Shown piece after piece: positions 38,816 through 50,221 of a stretch of DNA of 64,000 bases. Both the position numbers and the translations under genes were made by a program. Source of the DNA: Vigna angularis (lineage: Eukaryota > Streptophyta > Magnoliopsida > Fabales > Fabaceae); the NCBI RefSeq assembly GCF_016808095.1, contig NC_068970.1, positions 27,076,501 through 27,140,500 on the forward strand. Reading direction: 5' to 3'. Below the pieces are notes generated by a model. That model had not been told where the DNA came from. It saw nothing but the letters and a program-made list of their open reading frames with translations, and made no database searches. Within the stretch, counting starts at the first letter, position 1; every line of letters begins with the position of its first letter.

Positions 38816-41500
38816 TTGTTTAGGTGTCAAGTACGCAAACTTAAAGATATAGCTAGTTCATCTATTGTATCATGTTTCTTACCTTCCTTTAACAACTTTA
38901 AATTTGTTAGGATGTGTAGAATACACAGTCTTGGGTTACTTTAGGTCAATTCCCATTTTCTCACCTATTTATTAGTACACTTTTTAGGTCTAAGTAGCCA
39001 AATTTTGAGATTTTGGTACTTGATCCGATTTGACATCTTTCTTAACTTTATTTAAGTACTTTAAACTTGTTAGGATAAGAACATTACACATTCTTAGGTT
39101 AGTTTAGGTGAATTTCGAAATTGTCACCTATTTAGTACACTTTTTAGGTTCTAGGGTGTTATATTTTGAGTTGTAGGTTGTTTTTGTAGTGTGAGTTTGT
39201 AGTTAGCCTTCTTTTGCCATTCTAAACTTCTTAGGACAGTTTCTTTGTAGTTTCTTAGGCTAGTTCAGTGTAGTTAGCAAAATTTGACCATTCTAGTGCA
39301 TTCTAACTTAGTGCAGTTTGGACCATGCTGTTTGAGTTGTGTGTGAGTCTAATTTCAGTTTAACTCCACCTTGCTGCTGTTTTCCAGGTTGGTCTTGTAT
39401 AGTTACACTTTCTACAGTCACTTTTAACATTGCCTAGTCCATTAAATCTTATAAACTCAGTTTTGGTGGAGTGATTTTTCTGCATTTTTGGCCATAACAA
39501 AGTCAAATTTCGAAGTCTAGCATTTCTATGCTGTGTCACAGTTTGAGCAAGTCTAAAATGATGTTTAAAAGTTGCTAGCAGAGTTCAATTAGTGATATAA
39601 TGGTCTAAGTGCATAATAGTATACTAAACCATCTATTTTGAGTCAAAATTGGGAAGTGGCAAGGTGTTTTTGAGTAACAGTTTGGATTTGAGCCAATTCA
39701 AAGTTTGAACAAGTTTAAAAACACTAAATCAAGTTGCTGGAGTGATTAGTTTAAGAGATGATTCTGCATATACGCATAAAAATGACCATTTGAATAGTCC
39801 AAGTGTTAGAAGATGGAGGGTATACGAGAGAAGGAATAAGACTGTGAATGCCTAACTGCCTTAGTAGTTAGGAAGGGCGGGAATTCAATTGTATAAATAA
39901 CTATTGAATAGTTTTGTAGACTTAGTTGGTTGTTTGTAGAATTCTAACAGGAAACCATTATTCCTGAAATGGAGGTTAAGCTCTCAATTGCTCACTATAA
40001 ATTGTATTCTTGTTGTTGATAATTCATACAAGAGTTATACAGTCTTTCTGGTGTGATATTCTGAGTTTGATAGAGTGGGTTTCTTTAGGTTTCTTGATCA
40101 GAAACCCAACAACAAGCAACTTTAAAATGGCAACTCAACTATGATTTTTGCCCTTTAGTGATTAATACAGGTTGCTACTAGTAGGAACATGTTTAATATC
40201 ATTAAACAAACTTGCACATTGCTTAAGAAACATAAAACTTCCACTGAAACAATTTATGAGATTGCACTAGATTTATTCCTTTTTGTGCAGAATTTTTGAA
40301 ACAAAATCATGTTTTAACTGATGTAGCACATATAATCAAGGCTAGACATTGTCTCATTGCCTTATATGATTCATAAATGGCTACAAATGCACTGCAACTA
40401 GAGAAAAGAATCAAACCTTAGCTGGAAAACAAATTCTGCAGTAGAAAAAGTCCCTAGTTTGGTGGTTTCATACTAAAAAGCATATGGAAGTGATTTAAAC
40501 ACACAACTGAATGTTCAAGCAACTTTGTTTGATGATTTTAATTGTCTTTAAACTCTAAAATGAGTTATAAACAACCTGCAACTCAAAATCACTACTCCAC
40601 TTCCATTTTAACTCAAAAAGTGATGGTCTAAAAATAAAATCTTCATATAAGGCATTAGCATCAGCATGCCATTGACATGAAGACTTTATATTAAATCCCT
40701 GCACAATGCTAAGTAAACCAAATGAGCAATGAAATGAAAAAGCATAGTTCGGTTACCTAAAACTAGTAGCATATTTTTTCTATTTTGGTCAAATTTGTAG
40801 CTTTTCACCGTGTTAAATGTCCTTGCAATGTCCAGTTCGAGTTTGATCATGCTTAGTTGTTGTTTTCAAGCTTAGTTTAGTGTATTTACACTTTCTACAG
40901 TCATTTGCATTGATAACTAGCGGTTTGAATCATTATAACTTAGAATGAGGTGTGTAGTTGTTTAATTTGCTACATTATTAGCTGTTATAAGGTCAAATTT
41001 TGGAATCTACTATTTCTATGCCAAATAATAGCTCAAAAGACTTTGTTTTGATGATTTAAAGTTGTTCTAAAATTCTAATTTGACTTATAACCACTGTTGT
41101 GCAATTTCACAACTCAAAACCTCAATTTACAGTTCATTTTTTTTAGTGCAAAGTTGAATCCAACTCTGATTTTTGAATTTGTGCATTTGTAATTGGGTTA
41201 GGTTGTAACAAAAGCTAGGTTGTGATTTGAATTGAAACATGTGAAAAAGAAACATTATACAGGTGCTAAAAGGCATTTACTCTAATCCTGTAACATTAGA
41301 CGGGTCCTAATTGATGGTTGACAAAGATGCCACACCAATGCATGTATTATTTGTATAATGAAATTTTCACTTATGTTTTCTGATCCTAAAAGAATTCCTG
41401 TTTGAATGCATTCTAGTGTTCTGGTTTGCTGCTATATGGCTTGAATGAGTGGTTGGAGTGGGTGCCCATATATATGAATCTGAATCTGTGTATGTTTTTC
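38816..41500. mobile_element. Unidentified insertion between the two Ulp1-like copies; contains LTR-like sequence
   Basis: Non-coding. The part 39400-40115 looks like an LTR: a TATA-like 'tataaataa' at about 39892 and a 3' end 'tttcttgatcagaaaccc'. Two diverged internal copies share 'aaggtcaaatttt.gaa.tcta' and 'catttctatgc' (about 39490-39540 and 40990-41025). No reverse transcriptase or other domain is seen, so the identity stays open. Confidence 0.35.
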
Positions 41501-41511
41501 CACCTTTTACA

Positions 41512-41975
41512 GATTAGAGTGGGTGCCCATATATATCCGCAAAATCCAGTTCTTCACATAGGAAGTCCTCTTAACCTAAGCATAAAAGGTGTGGACATTT
41601 TGGATGATTGCTACTAATTTATTTTTCTAACAATGTCTTATCTCTTGAAAAACTTTCTTTTCTAAAAGGTTGTACTTGTCAGAGATGTAATGAAACCATT
41701 TTTAGCTTTGTCTAACATGATTTTTAGAGTTACTTTGTTAACCCAACACTAGAGCAGACAATTATTTCAATTGCTTGACTGAGTTTTGAGTTCAGGGCAT
41801 TTCATCTTTTCCTTTTACAAAATTATTCCATAGTGGTAATGGATTTTACCTTTAAGTTTCAGGTTTGAGTGATACAGTTTATGGACAGTGGTTTACTACA
41901 AATAGAAGTGTAGTATCCGTTGATACACTATCTGGGATGGCCAAAGCTATCGGGCAAGGCTCAGCCCAAGGTGCT
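41512..41975 (+). pseudogene. GP210: Captured fragment of nuclear pore protein GP210 (NUP210), two exons
   Basis: Exon-like segment 41512-41590 encodes RVGAHIYPQNPVLHIGSPLN then LSIKG, followed by a GT. Segment 41862-41971, preceded by a pyrimidine tract and 'ttcag', encodes GLSDTVYGQWFTTNRSVVSV then DTLSGMAKAIGQGSAQ, again followed by a GT. Together they match a short internal region of plant GP210, a roughly 1900-aa membrane nucleoporin with Ig-like repeats. Only about 60 residues are present. The interval 41591-41861 looks like the original intron, so capture was of genomic DNA, not cDNA. Confidence 0.75.
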
Positions 41976-42585
41976 AGATTATATATCCACCCCTGCCTGA
42001 CGAACCCAAGGCTGAAAGAACCCAAGCCTTCCCAACTCTATCATTTCGGTGACTTGGGACTGAGTTCGTGTTCATTACAGGGTTAAATTTCCAGACTGAG
42101 AACTTCAGATTGGTGATTCCCATCAATATGACCCCCTTTTCATCTTTTAATGAGGATGTTTATGTTCAAAGAAAAGGTTATTATAAACCACGAATCCGAA
42201 TGATGGGTGAAATGAAGTTAATGGAAATATATTAACGTTGTTAATATCCGCTCAGACCACAACCAATCACAACATTCAACATTCAACATTCAATTACCAT
42301 AACCAATCACAACTTACAAACACCAAACATTAGCAGGATTGAAATTACATTGCAAATAGGCATTTTCTTAAATAAAACTAACCTGGTTCGATTTGCAGAG
42401 AACGAGACGACTTATTCGTCCAAGCCTAGAGCTGCACCAAACCTCCACCTTGCTGAACGGACCAGCGAGCCTTTCCTCAGCACTGTTGCCTCCTCACGCC
42501 AACGTCGACGAACCACGAAGCCTCCGCCAACCACCAAACCTTCGTCCCACCACGATTCAACTCTAATGGAGCCTCCTACCCACCA
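41976..42585. other. Remainder of the chimeric insertion
   Basis: Downstream of the GP210 fragment lies further exon-like sequence (42085-42180, open as VNFQTENFRLVIPINMTPFS) that I cannot assign. Then comes a 'caaccaatcacaa / cattcaacattcaa' repeat patch (42258-42320) and a C-rich segment (42390-42580) open for about 60 codons. It may hold captured pieces of other genes. Confidence 0.35.
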
Positions 42586-43860
42586 CTATATCCTAATATC
42601 TACTACATACTATTATATAATTGAATTACATATTTAGCCAATGTTTTCCTCACGAGTTGAAATGACTTCTCTGGAATTGGAGCAGTCCTATTGAATCTCT
42701 GCATAAAACACAATGATTTCAATTAGTGTATATGAAATCTAAACTATAGAGAAAATAAAATTCAAACATAAATATTAATGTTTGTCATCCACTGGTGTAA
42801 TGTGCACGAATAATGGTCATCATCCAAAACATGACGTACTAACCACATTTGTATGACCCCGTTTGTCTATTACACTACAATATATCATCATAATTATAAA
42901 ATGTTAAGTAACATCATTAGAATGGAACCAAATGTAACAAAGTATGAACTAAAATACCAAACCTTAAGGGCAACCCATGCAAGCTTTTTAGCTATAGCAA
43001 TAGATCTCCCAGATAACATCATATGTGTTGCAAGGGAACTATTAAAAAAAATTGCTTTAGCATAAAATATAAAATAAAGAAAGCTGAAATATTGAGGTTC
43101 TTACCAATCTACTACATGTCTAAGAGGGCTGGGAGGAGACTTGTGCAATGAACAAAACCAAACAGCAGTGTTCTCCGGTATGGAGATCACAAGTAGCTGC
43201 CATTGACACCTGAAATTGGTCATAACTTAATTGTCATATACCAAAATTAATCAATGAAACTTTAAAGTTAACAAACTTCACTTACCCAAGTATATAAGGG
43301 AGAAAATATATCTCCTTCCCCATTCCAAAGCAGGTGGTAATGTATGTTTGGATATCATCAAATTTATTTCTTTCATGAGTCATAGAGGGGTCAGTGAACC
43401 CATATACATCGTTGAACCCCTTCTTGTTACTAACATCAAACATATACCTAAAATGAAGAAATAATTTGATATAAGTAACTTGATAAAAAAGAATTATATA
43501 AAAAAAGTTATCATAAACTTACATCATCCACAACTGAATTATATTTAAATAACAATGTTTTGAAGTGTGATTTCACAAATTCCTCCTCTCTTGTATCAAA
43601 TCTTCCTCAAAATCTACAAGTTTAGATTATCAAGTCCTGGGAGTGCTCTTTATGGTACTCGGAAACTAGTATTTTGCCTACTCTATGAAACCTGTCAGTG
43701 ACCATATACGACTCACTAATCTTGAAGAAACTTTGGGGAAACTTTGTAAATTTCCTTTGCATGTATACTTTATCCTTTTTGTGGTGATTCGAAGCTCAAC
43801 CATTATTTGACGAACATCTCCCTCTTTTGAGAGAATCATTCAGTACCTTTATAATGTTTT
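42586..43860 (-). pseudogene. CACTA-encoded Ulp1-protease-like domain, copy B (longer)
   Basis: 42586-43327 repeats 38073-38815. Beyond it the minus strand continues upstream with another exon-like block (43327-43445) encoding MFDVSNKKGFNDVYGFTDPS then MTHERNKFDDIQTYITTCF, typical of the region just before the Ulp1 core in plant CACTA proteins. Further upstream (43600-43850) the frame is interrupted. This copy therefore carries more of the original gene than copy A and was probably its source. No complete protease or transposase is encoded. Confidence 0.65.
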
Positions 43861-43869
43861 ATGAGTTTT

Positions 43870-44357
43870 GTGTGTATTGCAAATAGTATTTGTATATGAA
43901 TTACTTTTGTTTATACCATATGTATAATTAAATTCAAAAGATTTAATAGTTTTTTCAAATTAATAGACAATCCACCATGAAAATACCACTTATCTTTAAA
44001 ATTTATTAATATCTTCTTAATTATGGGAAATGTCTTAATCATAGAAATTAAATTAAAATTTAAATAAATTTCTTCTATACTTCACCAATTTTAAAGCATT
44101 ATAAATGTAAATTTGAAAGCAATTACAAAAAATTATTAGTATTCTATTTTTGCTAAACGAAATAAAAATGGATGAATTAAAATATTTGAAAGGAAACATT
44201 GAAAAGTTGAACTTAAAAAAGAGGGTTAGCTATATTCTTATAAAAAGCCTTAGAAAATATTTATTTGTGATCATTTTCATTAGATCAACCGTACGTCAAC
44301 AATTAATGTTTTAGTAAAAAGTTGTGAATTACAGAGTACATTGGGTCATGTAAGAAC
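43870..44357. other. AT-rich region left of the large CACTA remnant
   Basis: No gene. At about 44263-44321 there is a segment ('gatcattttcattagat', 'cgtcaacaattaatg') repeated directly at 48697-48752, on the other side of the CACTA. Confidence 0.5.
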
Positions 44358-46112
44358 CACTAGTAAAAAAATAACTTTTTAACGCGCCCAATACGCTATT
44401 AAAACGCAATGGCGTTTTTGTAATAAACGAGAACTTATATGCTTCGGTTACTAGGGAACTAGTGCCTAAACGTGCTACTACCTCGGTTATCTCAACTAAC
44501 CGAGGCATAAAACTCTCTGCAACTCAACTCCCATCTACAAGTCAGACTGGCTACTTTTTCACGAAGGGGATACCGCCTCGGCTCGTCACAGAACCGGTGC
44601 CTAAAAAGACTACGACCTCGGTTATTTCAGCCAACTTAGGCATAAACGTCTGTCTGTTCAGGCTTTTTATCTGACACATGTCTGTGTCAATGCATTCTGT
44701 CCACCTAGACTGCTTCGGTTTTTCCAGAATCGGTGTCGAAACTCTCTTTACTACCTCGGGTTGGAAGCCAACCGAAGCATATAGCTTTATTTTGAATTTT
44801 TTTTAAGCTGTTTAGGCATCGGGTTTCTGTTGAACCGCTTTAGTAGGTTGCATACTGCCTCGGTTATTCTTGAAACCGAGGTAGTATCTCTTTGCGTTAT
44901 TTTACTGAATCGTAAAAAAGAAGGGTTTACAGTTTCTACTCCTTAGGCGACCTCCCCATTCTTTCTCTTCGACCAGAGCGACCACCATTTCTGCTCCTAA
45001 GGCGAACTGCTGCAACTGGGCGAGCAAACGTGAAGTGCTCTTGAGGCGTTCTCAGTTTCTGTCGCGCAACACGGTCGCCGTTTTGATTTCTCTCGCGGGT
45101 TGTCCATTGTTGTCTTCCCCGTGCGTCCACCGTCGTGCCTCCATTGTCTCCGGCGAAGCGTTGTCCAAGTTGGGTAGCTCTATTTCTTGCGTGAACTGCA
45201 AAAGTATTCTCTCCAAGCGCTGCTTTCGCCATCGTTCCCGCCGCTTCGCTGCCTTTGCTGTTGTCCTTTGCTGCCACGGTAAGTTTTTAAAACACTTTAG
45301 ATTTTCATTTATCTGTAGTGATTGATATTGGTTTAAACGAAGAAAGGAATGTCTGCGTGGTGCTTTTTGCTTTGATTCCTTATAAGCTTCCCACTTTGAA
45401 ACTGTTGCTCTCTGTTGTTATTTGCTCTATTAGGTAAAGAAGTAAGAGGTTAATTTAAGAGGTTGGAACGAATAGGAAACAAATTAGTGCACGTATGTTC
45501 TAACAGTGTGTCTGTATGCGCGTGTAATCACAGTCAAGGAACAGGAAACGAATTAACATGTCCCAGACGAACAAGAAAAGGTCCCAATTATGCACGAGTC
45601 AATTGCAAGAAAATCATGATTTTGGTAGCTTAGATTTTGCTTCCCATTCAGACCGAGTTGTGAGTTATCATGCGAAGACTTAGTTAGGTTTGGTTTCAGA
45701 GACAGAGAGTTGAATTTTGATATGCAATGCAAAGGAAATGCAGAATGTGTAGGTCACTATGTTCCCTTCCAATGGTGGAAAAAGACCTCAAAAGCTAACA
45801 CTCAATACAACTTTCCTTTCACTTTTTATCCGACCAGATGTTAAACTTTTTACTTTCTAAAAGTATGATAAGTGGTTTACTTATTCTATGGTTCCAAAAG
45901 AAAACAAAATTAAAAATAATAAAAACAAAAGCACAAGCTCAATTATTCAACTGAGATGTTTGACACATATCATTATAAAAAGTATAAATTAATTTTAAAC
46001 ACGAAAAATAACTATCATTATATTAACTAATTTATATATATCAATTTGTAACTAAAAATTATTAACATGTAAAATAATTTTTATCAAAAATAAAAAATTA
46101 TAATTAATTTTT

Positions 46113-47251
46113 GGGTTAAATATGTTTTTCGTCCCTTAAGTATCACACGATTTTAGGTTTAGTCCCTACTCGAAACTTTGATGGCTTTTAGTCCTCATAG
46201 TTTTGAAACTCTTACTATTAGCCCTTAAAAATGAACGACGTTAACTTTTATGTGATGTGGAAAACGGCGAGGACACTCTTATGCCAGCTTCCATCTTCAC
46301 TCTCTAACACGTTGGTTGTTTAATTTTTGAAATGAGATTAAGTATGTTTAATTTGGAGGAACCTTACTTTGTCATCTCTTATAAATGAAATTTTAAGAAG
46401 TTGGGTTCTTCTTCATCATTGCAGTTGGGGGCAAAGAAAGTTGAGGAGGTACATCTGAAGGTCGTCTTCTTAAGGAGGTAAGTTGATAGGTCTCGGAAAA
46501 TTCCATCCATGAATTCTCGGTCAAGGGAGAGGCAATACTCATAATCTCAACATCAGAAAACCCTTATTTTTTTATTATTTCATTTTGGAAACAATTATAG
46601 AAACGTGAACCTCACCACCCTCCCAGATCTCCTTTCCCCTTATTTCCTAAACCTTGATAAATAACATTAACAGTGAACGATTGCTTTCGTTTGTTGGGAT
46701 TCTAAATTTGAAGCGTCAGATTCCGTTGGAATGTAGGGAAGTGGCAGTGGCGGTGGCGCTGCTCCGTCGTCTGCGCCGGTGAAGCAATATTTGTCGGAGT
46801 TCTCTAAGATGTTTTAGTACTATCTCGACAACTCTACCCCCCATTCCGCCTACAGATGGATTGGGACATTGGTCATGGCATTCATCTACGTCTTGTGTAT
46901 TATTTACGTGCAGGGGTTTTACGTTGTCTCTTACGGCCTCAGAATCTACCTCCTCAATCTCTTGATTGGTTTTCTCTCCCCTTTGGTTGATCCAGAGCTC
47001 GATCCCTCCAAATTAAACATACTTAATCTCATTTCAAAAATTAAACAACCAACGTGGCAGAGAGTGAAGATGGAAGCTGGCATAAGAGTGTCCTCGCCGT
47101 TTGCCACATCACACGAAAGTTAACGGCGTTCATTTTTAAGGACTAATAGTAAGAGTTTCAAAACTATGAGAACTAAAAGCCATCAAAGTTTCGAGTAGGG
47201 ACTAAACCCAAAATCGTGTGATACTTAAGGGACGAAAAACATATTTAACCC
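46113..47251. mobile_element. Pack-MULE (Mutator-like) with 247-bp TIRs and captured RER1 sequence
   Basis: TIRs 46113-46359 and 47005-47251 start GGGTTAAATATGTTTTTCGT and are collinear inverted copies with few mismatches. The 9-bp target duplication TTAATTTTT is perfect at 46104-46112 and 47252-47260, diagnostic of Mutator-type transposition. The 645-bp interior carries host-gene sequence (RER1) rather than transposase, which defines a Pack-MULE. It inserted into the larger CACTA element. Near-identical TIRs and a perfect TSD suggest a fairly recent insertion. Confidence 0.93.
46733..47030 (+). pseudogene. RER1: Captured RER1 fragment (ER retention receptor)
   Basis: The frame reads GSGSGGGAAPSSAPVKQYLS, EFSKMF, a stop (tag at 46817), then [40 protein letters not shown] and [25 protein letters not shown], where the right TIR begins. 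This is the N-terminal half of plant RER1, a four-transmembrane Golgi protein that returns membrane proteins to the ER; two hydrophobic segments are visible. There are two nonsense codons: one next to the initiator (atg tag) and one where RER1 has the Gln before YYLD. The fragment cannot make RER1. Sequence at 46430-46730 is probably the captured 5' UTR with an intron. Confidence 0.88.
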
Positions 47252-48019
47252 TTAATTTTTAAATTAAACTTTAAATTTTATCAGGATCCTATTTTAAAAG
47301 CATCACATAGAACTTATTGTTTTTATTATAAGATTTAGTTTGTTGCATTACTAAAATTAACTCGTGAATAAATTTAAAATTTTAATACTTATGAAAAAAC
47401 ATTCCATAATTGCTTTTAATAGTATTTGATTGATAATTGACTGTGGTGATTTTAATAGCCCTTTGCTTCCTTTTATTTGATGTATGTTGTATATGTAATT
47501 ATTTGTTTGTTTGGATATATTTTTGTTTTGAATTAGCCTTAGATTCCCGTTTGAGATTCAATACAAAAATTATTTACTATCTTCAGATTTTTTCGAACAA
47601 ATGTACATTTTAAAAATGAATAGAAAGGAGATGGTCATAATAATTTATAAGCATTGAATCTTGAATTGTCCGGTTGGACAGTTTAAAAAGAGTAATAACT
47701 TTTTTCATAATTTATTAATACATATCAATTTTAATATACATGTCTTAAATTTTATGAAATTTTGCAGTTGTGTTTTGTATTGATCTTTGGGTGCATATTT
47801 GATTGTGATTTATAATCACTTTCATTTCGTGTAACCTAAAGACCAATGCGAAATGCTGGCAAAATTTCGTGAAATTTTAGATATGTTGTTTAAAATTTAT
47901 ATGTTTAATAAACTAAAAAAAGTGAATCTTCTTGAATGGGAAGGGTCACACCTTGAATACAAACACGAACAAAGTGATCATTAAAGATTATTGAAATTTT
48001 GTAAACAATTTCAGTAAAC

Positions 48020-48253
48020 ATGCGTACGGATCGAGGGTGGATTAATTTACCACGCATCAACACTGAGTACGAGAGAGGGGTAGAAGAATTTATAGAGTTT
48101 GCACAACATAATGCGAGTACAAGTGGTGATGATGAAGTCAAGTTCAGATGTCCCTATGTGAACTGTTTGAATGGGAGGAAGTTGAACGCAACTGATATCA
48201 GGGAACATTGTATCTGTGATGGTTTCGTACGAAGTTATACAACATGGATATGA
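48020..48253 (+). pseudogene. First exon of a CACTA transposase (transposase-associated domain), truncated
   Basis: The translation MRTDRGWINLPRINTEYERG, VEEFIEFAQHNAS, VKFRCPYVNCLNGRKLNATD, IREHCICDGFVRSYTTWI matches the N-terminal 'transposase-associated' domain of plant En/Spm transposases: R.W..LPR...EY..GV..F, then CPC..C.N, then H....GF...Y..W..HGE. The zinc-binding-like CPYVNC...H..C residues are kept. The exon runs straight into subterminal repeats and the element's right terminus, so everything downstream of the first exon was deleted. Confidence 0.85.
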
Positions 48254-48661
48254 CATGGCGAATATGCCTTGGTTAAGGTCATAACCGAGGTAGAATAGCC
48301 CCCTATGGCCTCAGTTAAGGTTACACCCGATGCAGAAAGGTTGGCGGAATGAAAAAAAAAAACAAAAATGCACTCTACTGTCTCGGTTAGGGTTACGACC
48401 GAGACAATAGAAGGGGACTTTATGCCTCGGTTCAGAAGGAACCGAGGCAGTATGTCCTATGAAAAAAAAATAAAAAAAAAATCAAAACATCTACTGCTTC
48501 GGTTAAGGAAGAACTGAGGCAGTATCTCACCCTTTTATGCATCGGTTCACACCCGGGGCAAAAAGTAGTAGACTTATTGTCTTGCCTGAATATGTCTCGG
48601 TTCGGGAACCGCTACCTATGGATAAAAATAACCGTTGTTGTTTTCCCTTACTGCACTAGTG

Positions 48662-49033
48662 ATAACAAAATTTTGTTAGTGTTTTTAAGTTGTATATTTG
48701 TGATCATTTTCATTAGATGAACCGTAGACGTCAACAATTAATGTGTTAGTAGTTTTTTCTTACTACAAAGGTCAGGAGTTAATTGTATTGTCAATAATTA
48801 ATTCGTATGTCATGTTTTATTTTTAATTATTAGTTAGTAAGGCTGAAAGAAAGAGGAAAAGTCTAAATTGTAATGATATAATATTGCATTAATAATATAA
48901 CAAAAGTGAATAAGAATGATTGACACAGACAGAGCTGTTGTCAAAACATAGAGCATGCTACATAATTGTAGCTTAATTAATTGAACGAGAAAAGGAAAGA
49001 GGTGCGTATAGACGTAATGAAAAATAAGCATAC
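48662..49033. other. Region between the CACTA remnant and the cysteine protease gene
   Basis: It contains the second copy of the about 55-bp direct repeat that also lies left of the CACTA (48697-48752), then probable 3' UTR of the minus-strand protease gene. Confidence 0.5.
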
Positions 49034-50133
49034 TTAGAGTAGGGGATAAGTGGCATGCATGTTGATGCCGCATAGACCTTCGGGGACGCCGGTGTTCCTC
49101 ATAATCTTCATGTAACCCTCCTCTCCCCATCCTTCACCCCAAGAATTTCTTATCAACCAGTACTTGCCATTTGCATCCTCATCATACCCAATTGCAGTAA
49201 CAGCATGGTTAAGTTGAGTTCCACACTCACCACCGAAAACTCCTCCCTTGTAAAACTGAAATGCTTGTCCACTAGCATCAAGGATTACAGAGACGGGTTG
49301 CCTGCTCACTGCCTGAAGAAGTTCCTCCTCCCTCTGCTGAGGCACCATTTGGAAACCTCCAATCCTGGCTGCAGGATTCACAGAATGGCAACTCCCAGTT
49401 GTTTCCTTGTAAGGGTATTCTGCATCAGTTCCAAGACCCATGCTTTTTATATACCCAAAGGCGTTTTCCAAGGATTCTCCGTGGCATCCGTGATAGCTGG
49501 CACAATCCACCAATTGTTGCTCAGACAACGAAATCAAGTTTCCAGTTTTTATTTGGGTAATCCCCTCAACTGTCGCCACAGCTGAAAATGCCCAGCAACT
49601 CCCTGCCAGCTCAAATCAAAGTCATCATCCAAAGGAATATATATATATATATATATTAATGCATGAAATAGGTAGTTAGGGTGGCAAAGCAACAACGTAC
49701 CACATTGGCCTTGGTACTTAATTTTGTTAACGGCTCCTTTCTTTCTCCAATCCAAGCTTGACGTAACGACAGAGAGACTGCGGTTGATGCTGGAGGAAGG
49801 TGGTAGAGTGTGTGGGTTATAAAGAGCTCCTGTGTGAGACGCGAGGAATTCATCGTTAGTTAAATCAGCAAAAAGGTTTGTGCTTAAAGTGTAGCTCTTG
49901 TTTTCTTGGCTGTTGTGTTTGCGTATGAAGTCCAAGTTGTCCTTGAATATCTGTTGGCGTCTGTCCTTCTCTGCGCTATTAGCATAAACACGGCCATGCA
50001 GGACAGCCCAGTCTTCATGCAGTGCAGCAATGGAAGGTTCAGAGAGTGCCCGGGATGTAGCACGAGATGTGCATGTCCACAAATATATGAACAAGGTAAC
50101 AACTACAGATTTTGTGTCTAGTGTTGATGCCAT
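49034..50133 (-). CDS. SAG12-type papain-like cysteine protease, arm 1 copy (two exons, 333 aa)
   Basis: Minus-strand exons: 50133-49701 and 49602-49034. The phase-1 GT-AG junction regenerates QGQCGSCWAF. Residues 1 to about 30 form a signal peptide. The I29 inhibitor prodomain spans about 36-95, with an ERFNIN-like run ending [13 protein letters not shown]. The mature peptidase (C1A) follows, from about [10 protein letters not shown]. Catalytic Cys147 (GSCWAF), His277 (NHAVTAIGY) and Asn297 (NSWGEGW) are present. Length is close to SAG12 and related senescence or vacuolar proteases (about 340 aa). Such enzymes are secreted or vacuolar and degrade protein during senescence, defence or germination. 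The start at 50133 was chosen over an upstream in-frame ATG (50289) because a TATA-like element lies between them. A second, identical copy lies in the other arm. Confidence 0.93.
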
Positions 50134-50212
50134 TGCAATCAGTCGGTTAGCTAGGAGTGAATGAATGTGTTTAAGTGATTGTGAATGGTTATATTTGTGA
50201 AGAAGTGTACAA

Positions 50213-50221
50213 GTATAAATA
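50213..50221 (-). promoter_or_regulatory. TATA-like element of the protease gene, arm 1
   Basis: Minus-strand 'tatttatac' lies about 85 bp upstream of the start codon at 50133. It supports the downstream ATG as the real start. Confidence 0.5.

Larger units (their letters stand above)
44358..48661. mobile_element. Rearranged CACTA element with nested Pack-MULE
   Basis: Left terminus CACTAGTAAAAAAATAAC; right terminus ...CTTACTGCACTAGTG (inverted CACTAGTGCAGTAAG). Both ends have dense AACCGAGGCA / CCTCGGTT subterminal repeats (44440-44890 and 48255-48620). The 3-bp flanks differ (aac and ata), so the two ends may come from different insertions or a later rearrangement. Inside are a GC-rich exon-like block (44935-45281, ending at a gtaag donor, unrecognised), a nested Pack-MULE (46113-47251) and a transposase first exon (48020-48253). 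Most of the transposase is absent, so it is non-autonomous. Confidence 0.75.

Noticed and set aside
44936..45277. 113-codon minus-strand frame in the GC-rich block of the CACTA remnant
   Set aside because: The composition looks like the reverse of an exon reading in the plus direction toward a gtaag donor at about 45281. Neither strand gives a recognisable protein.
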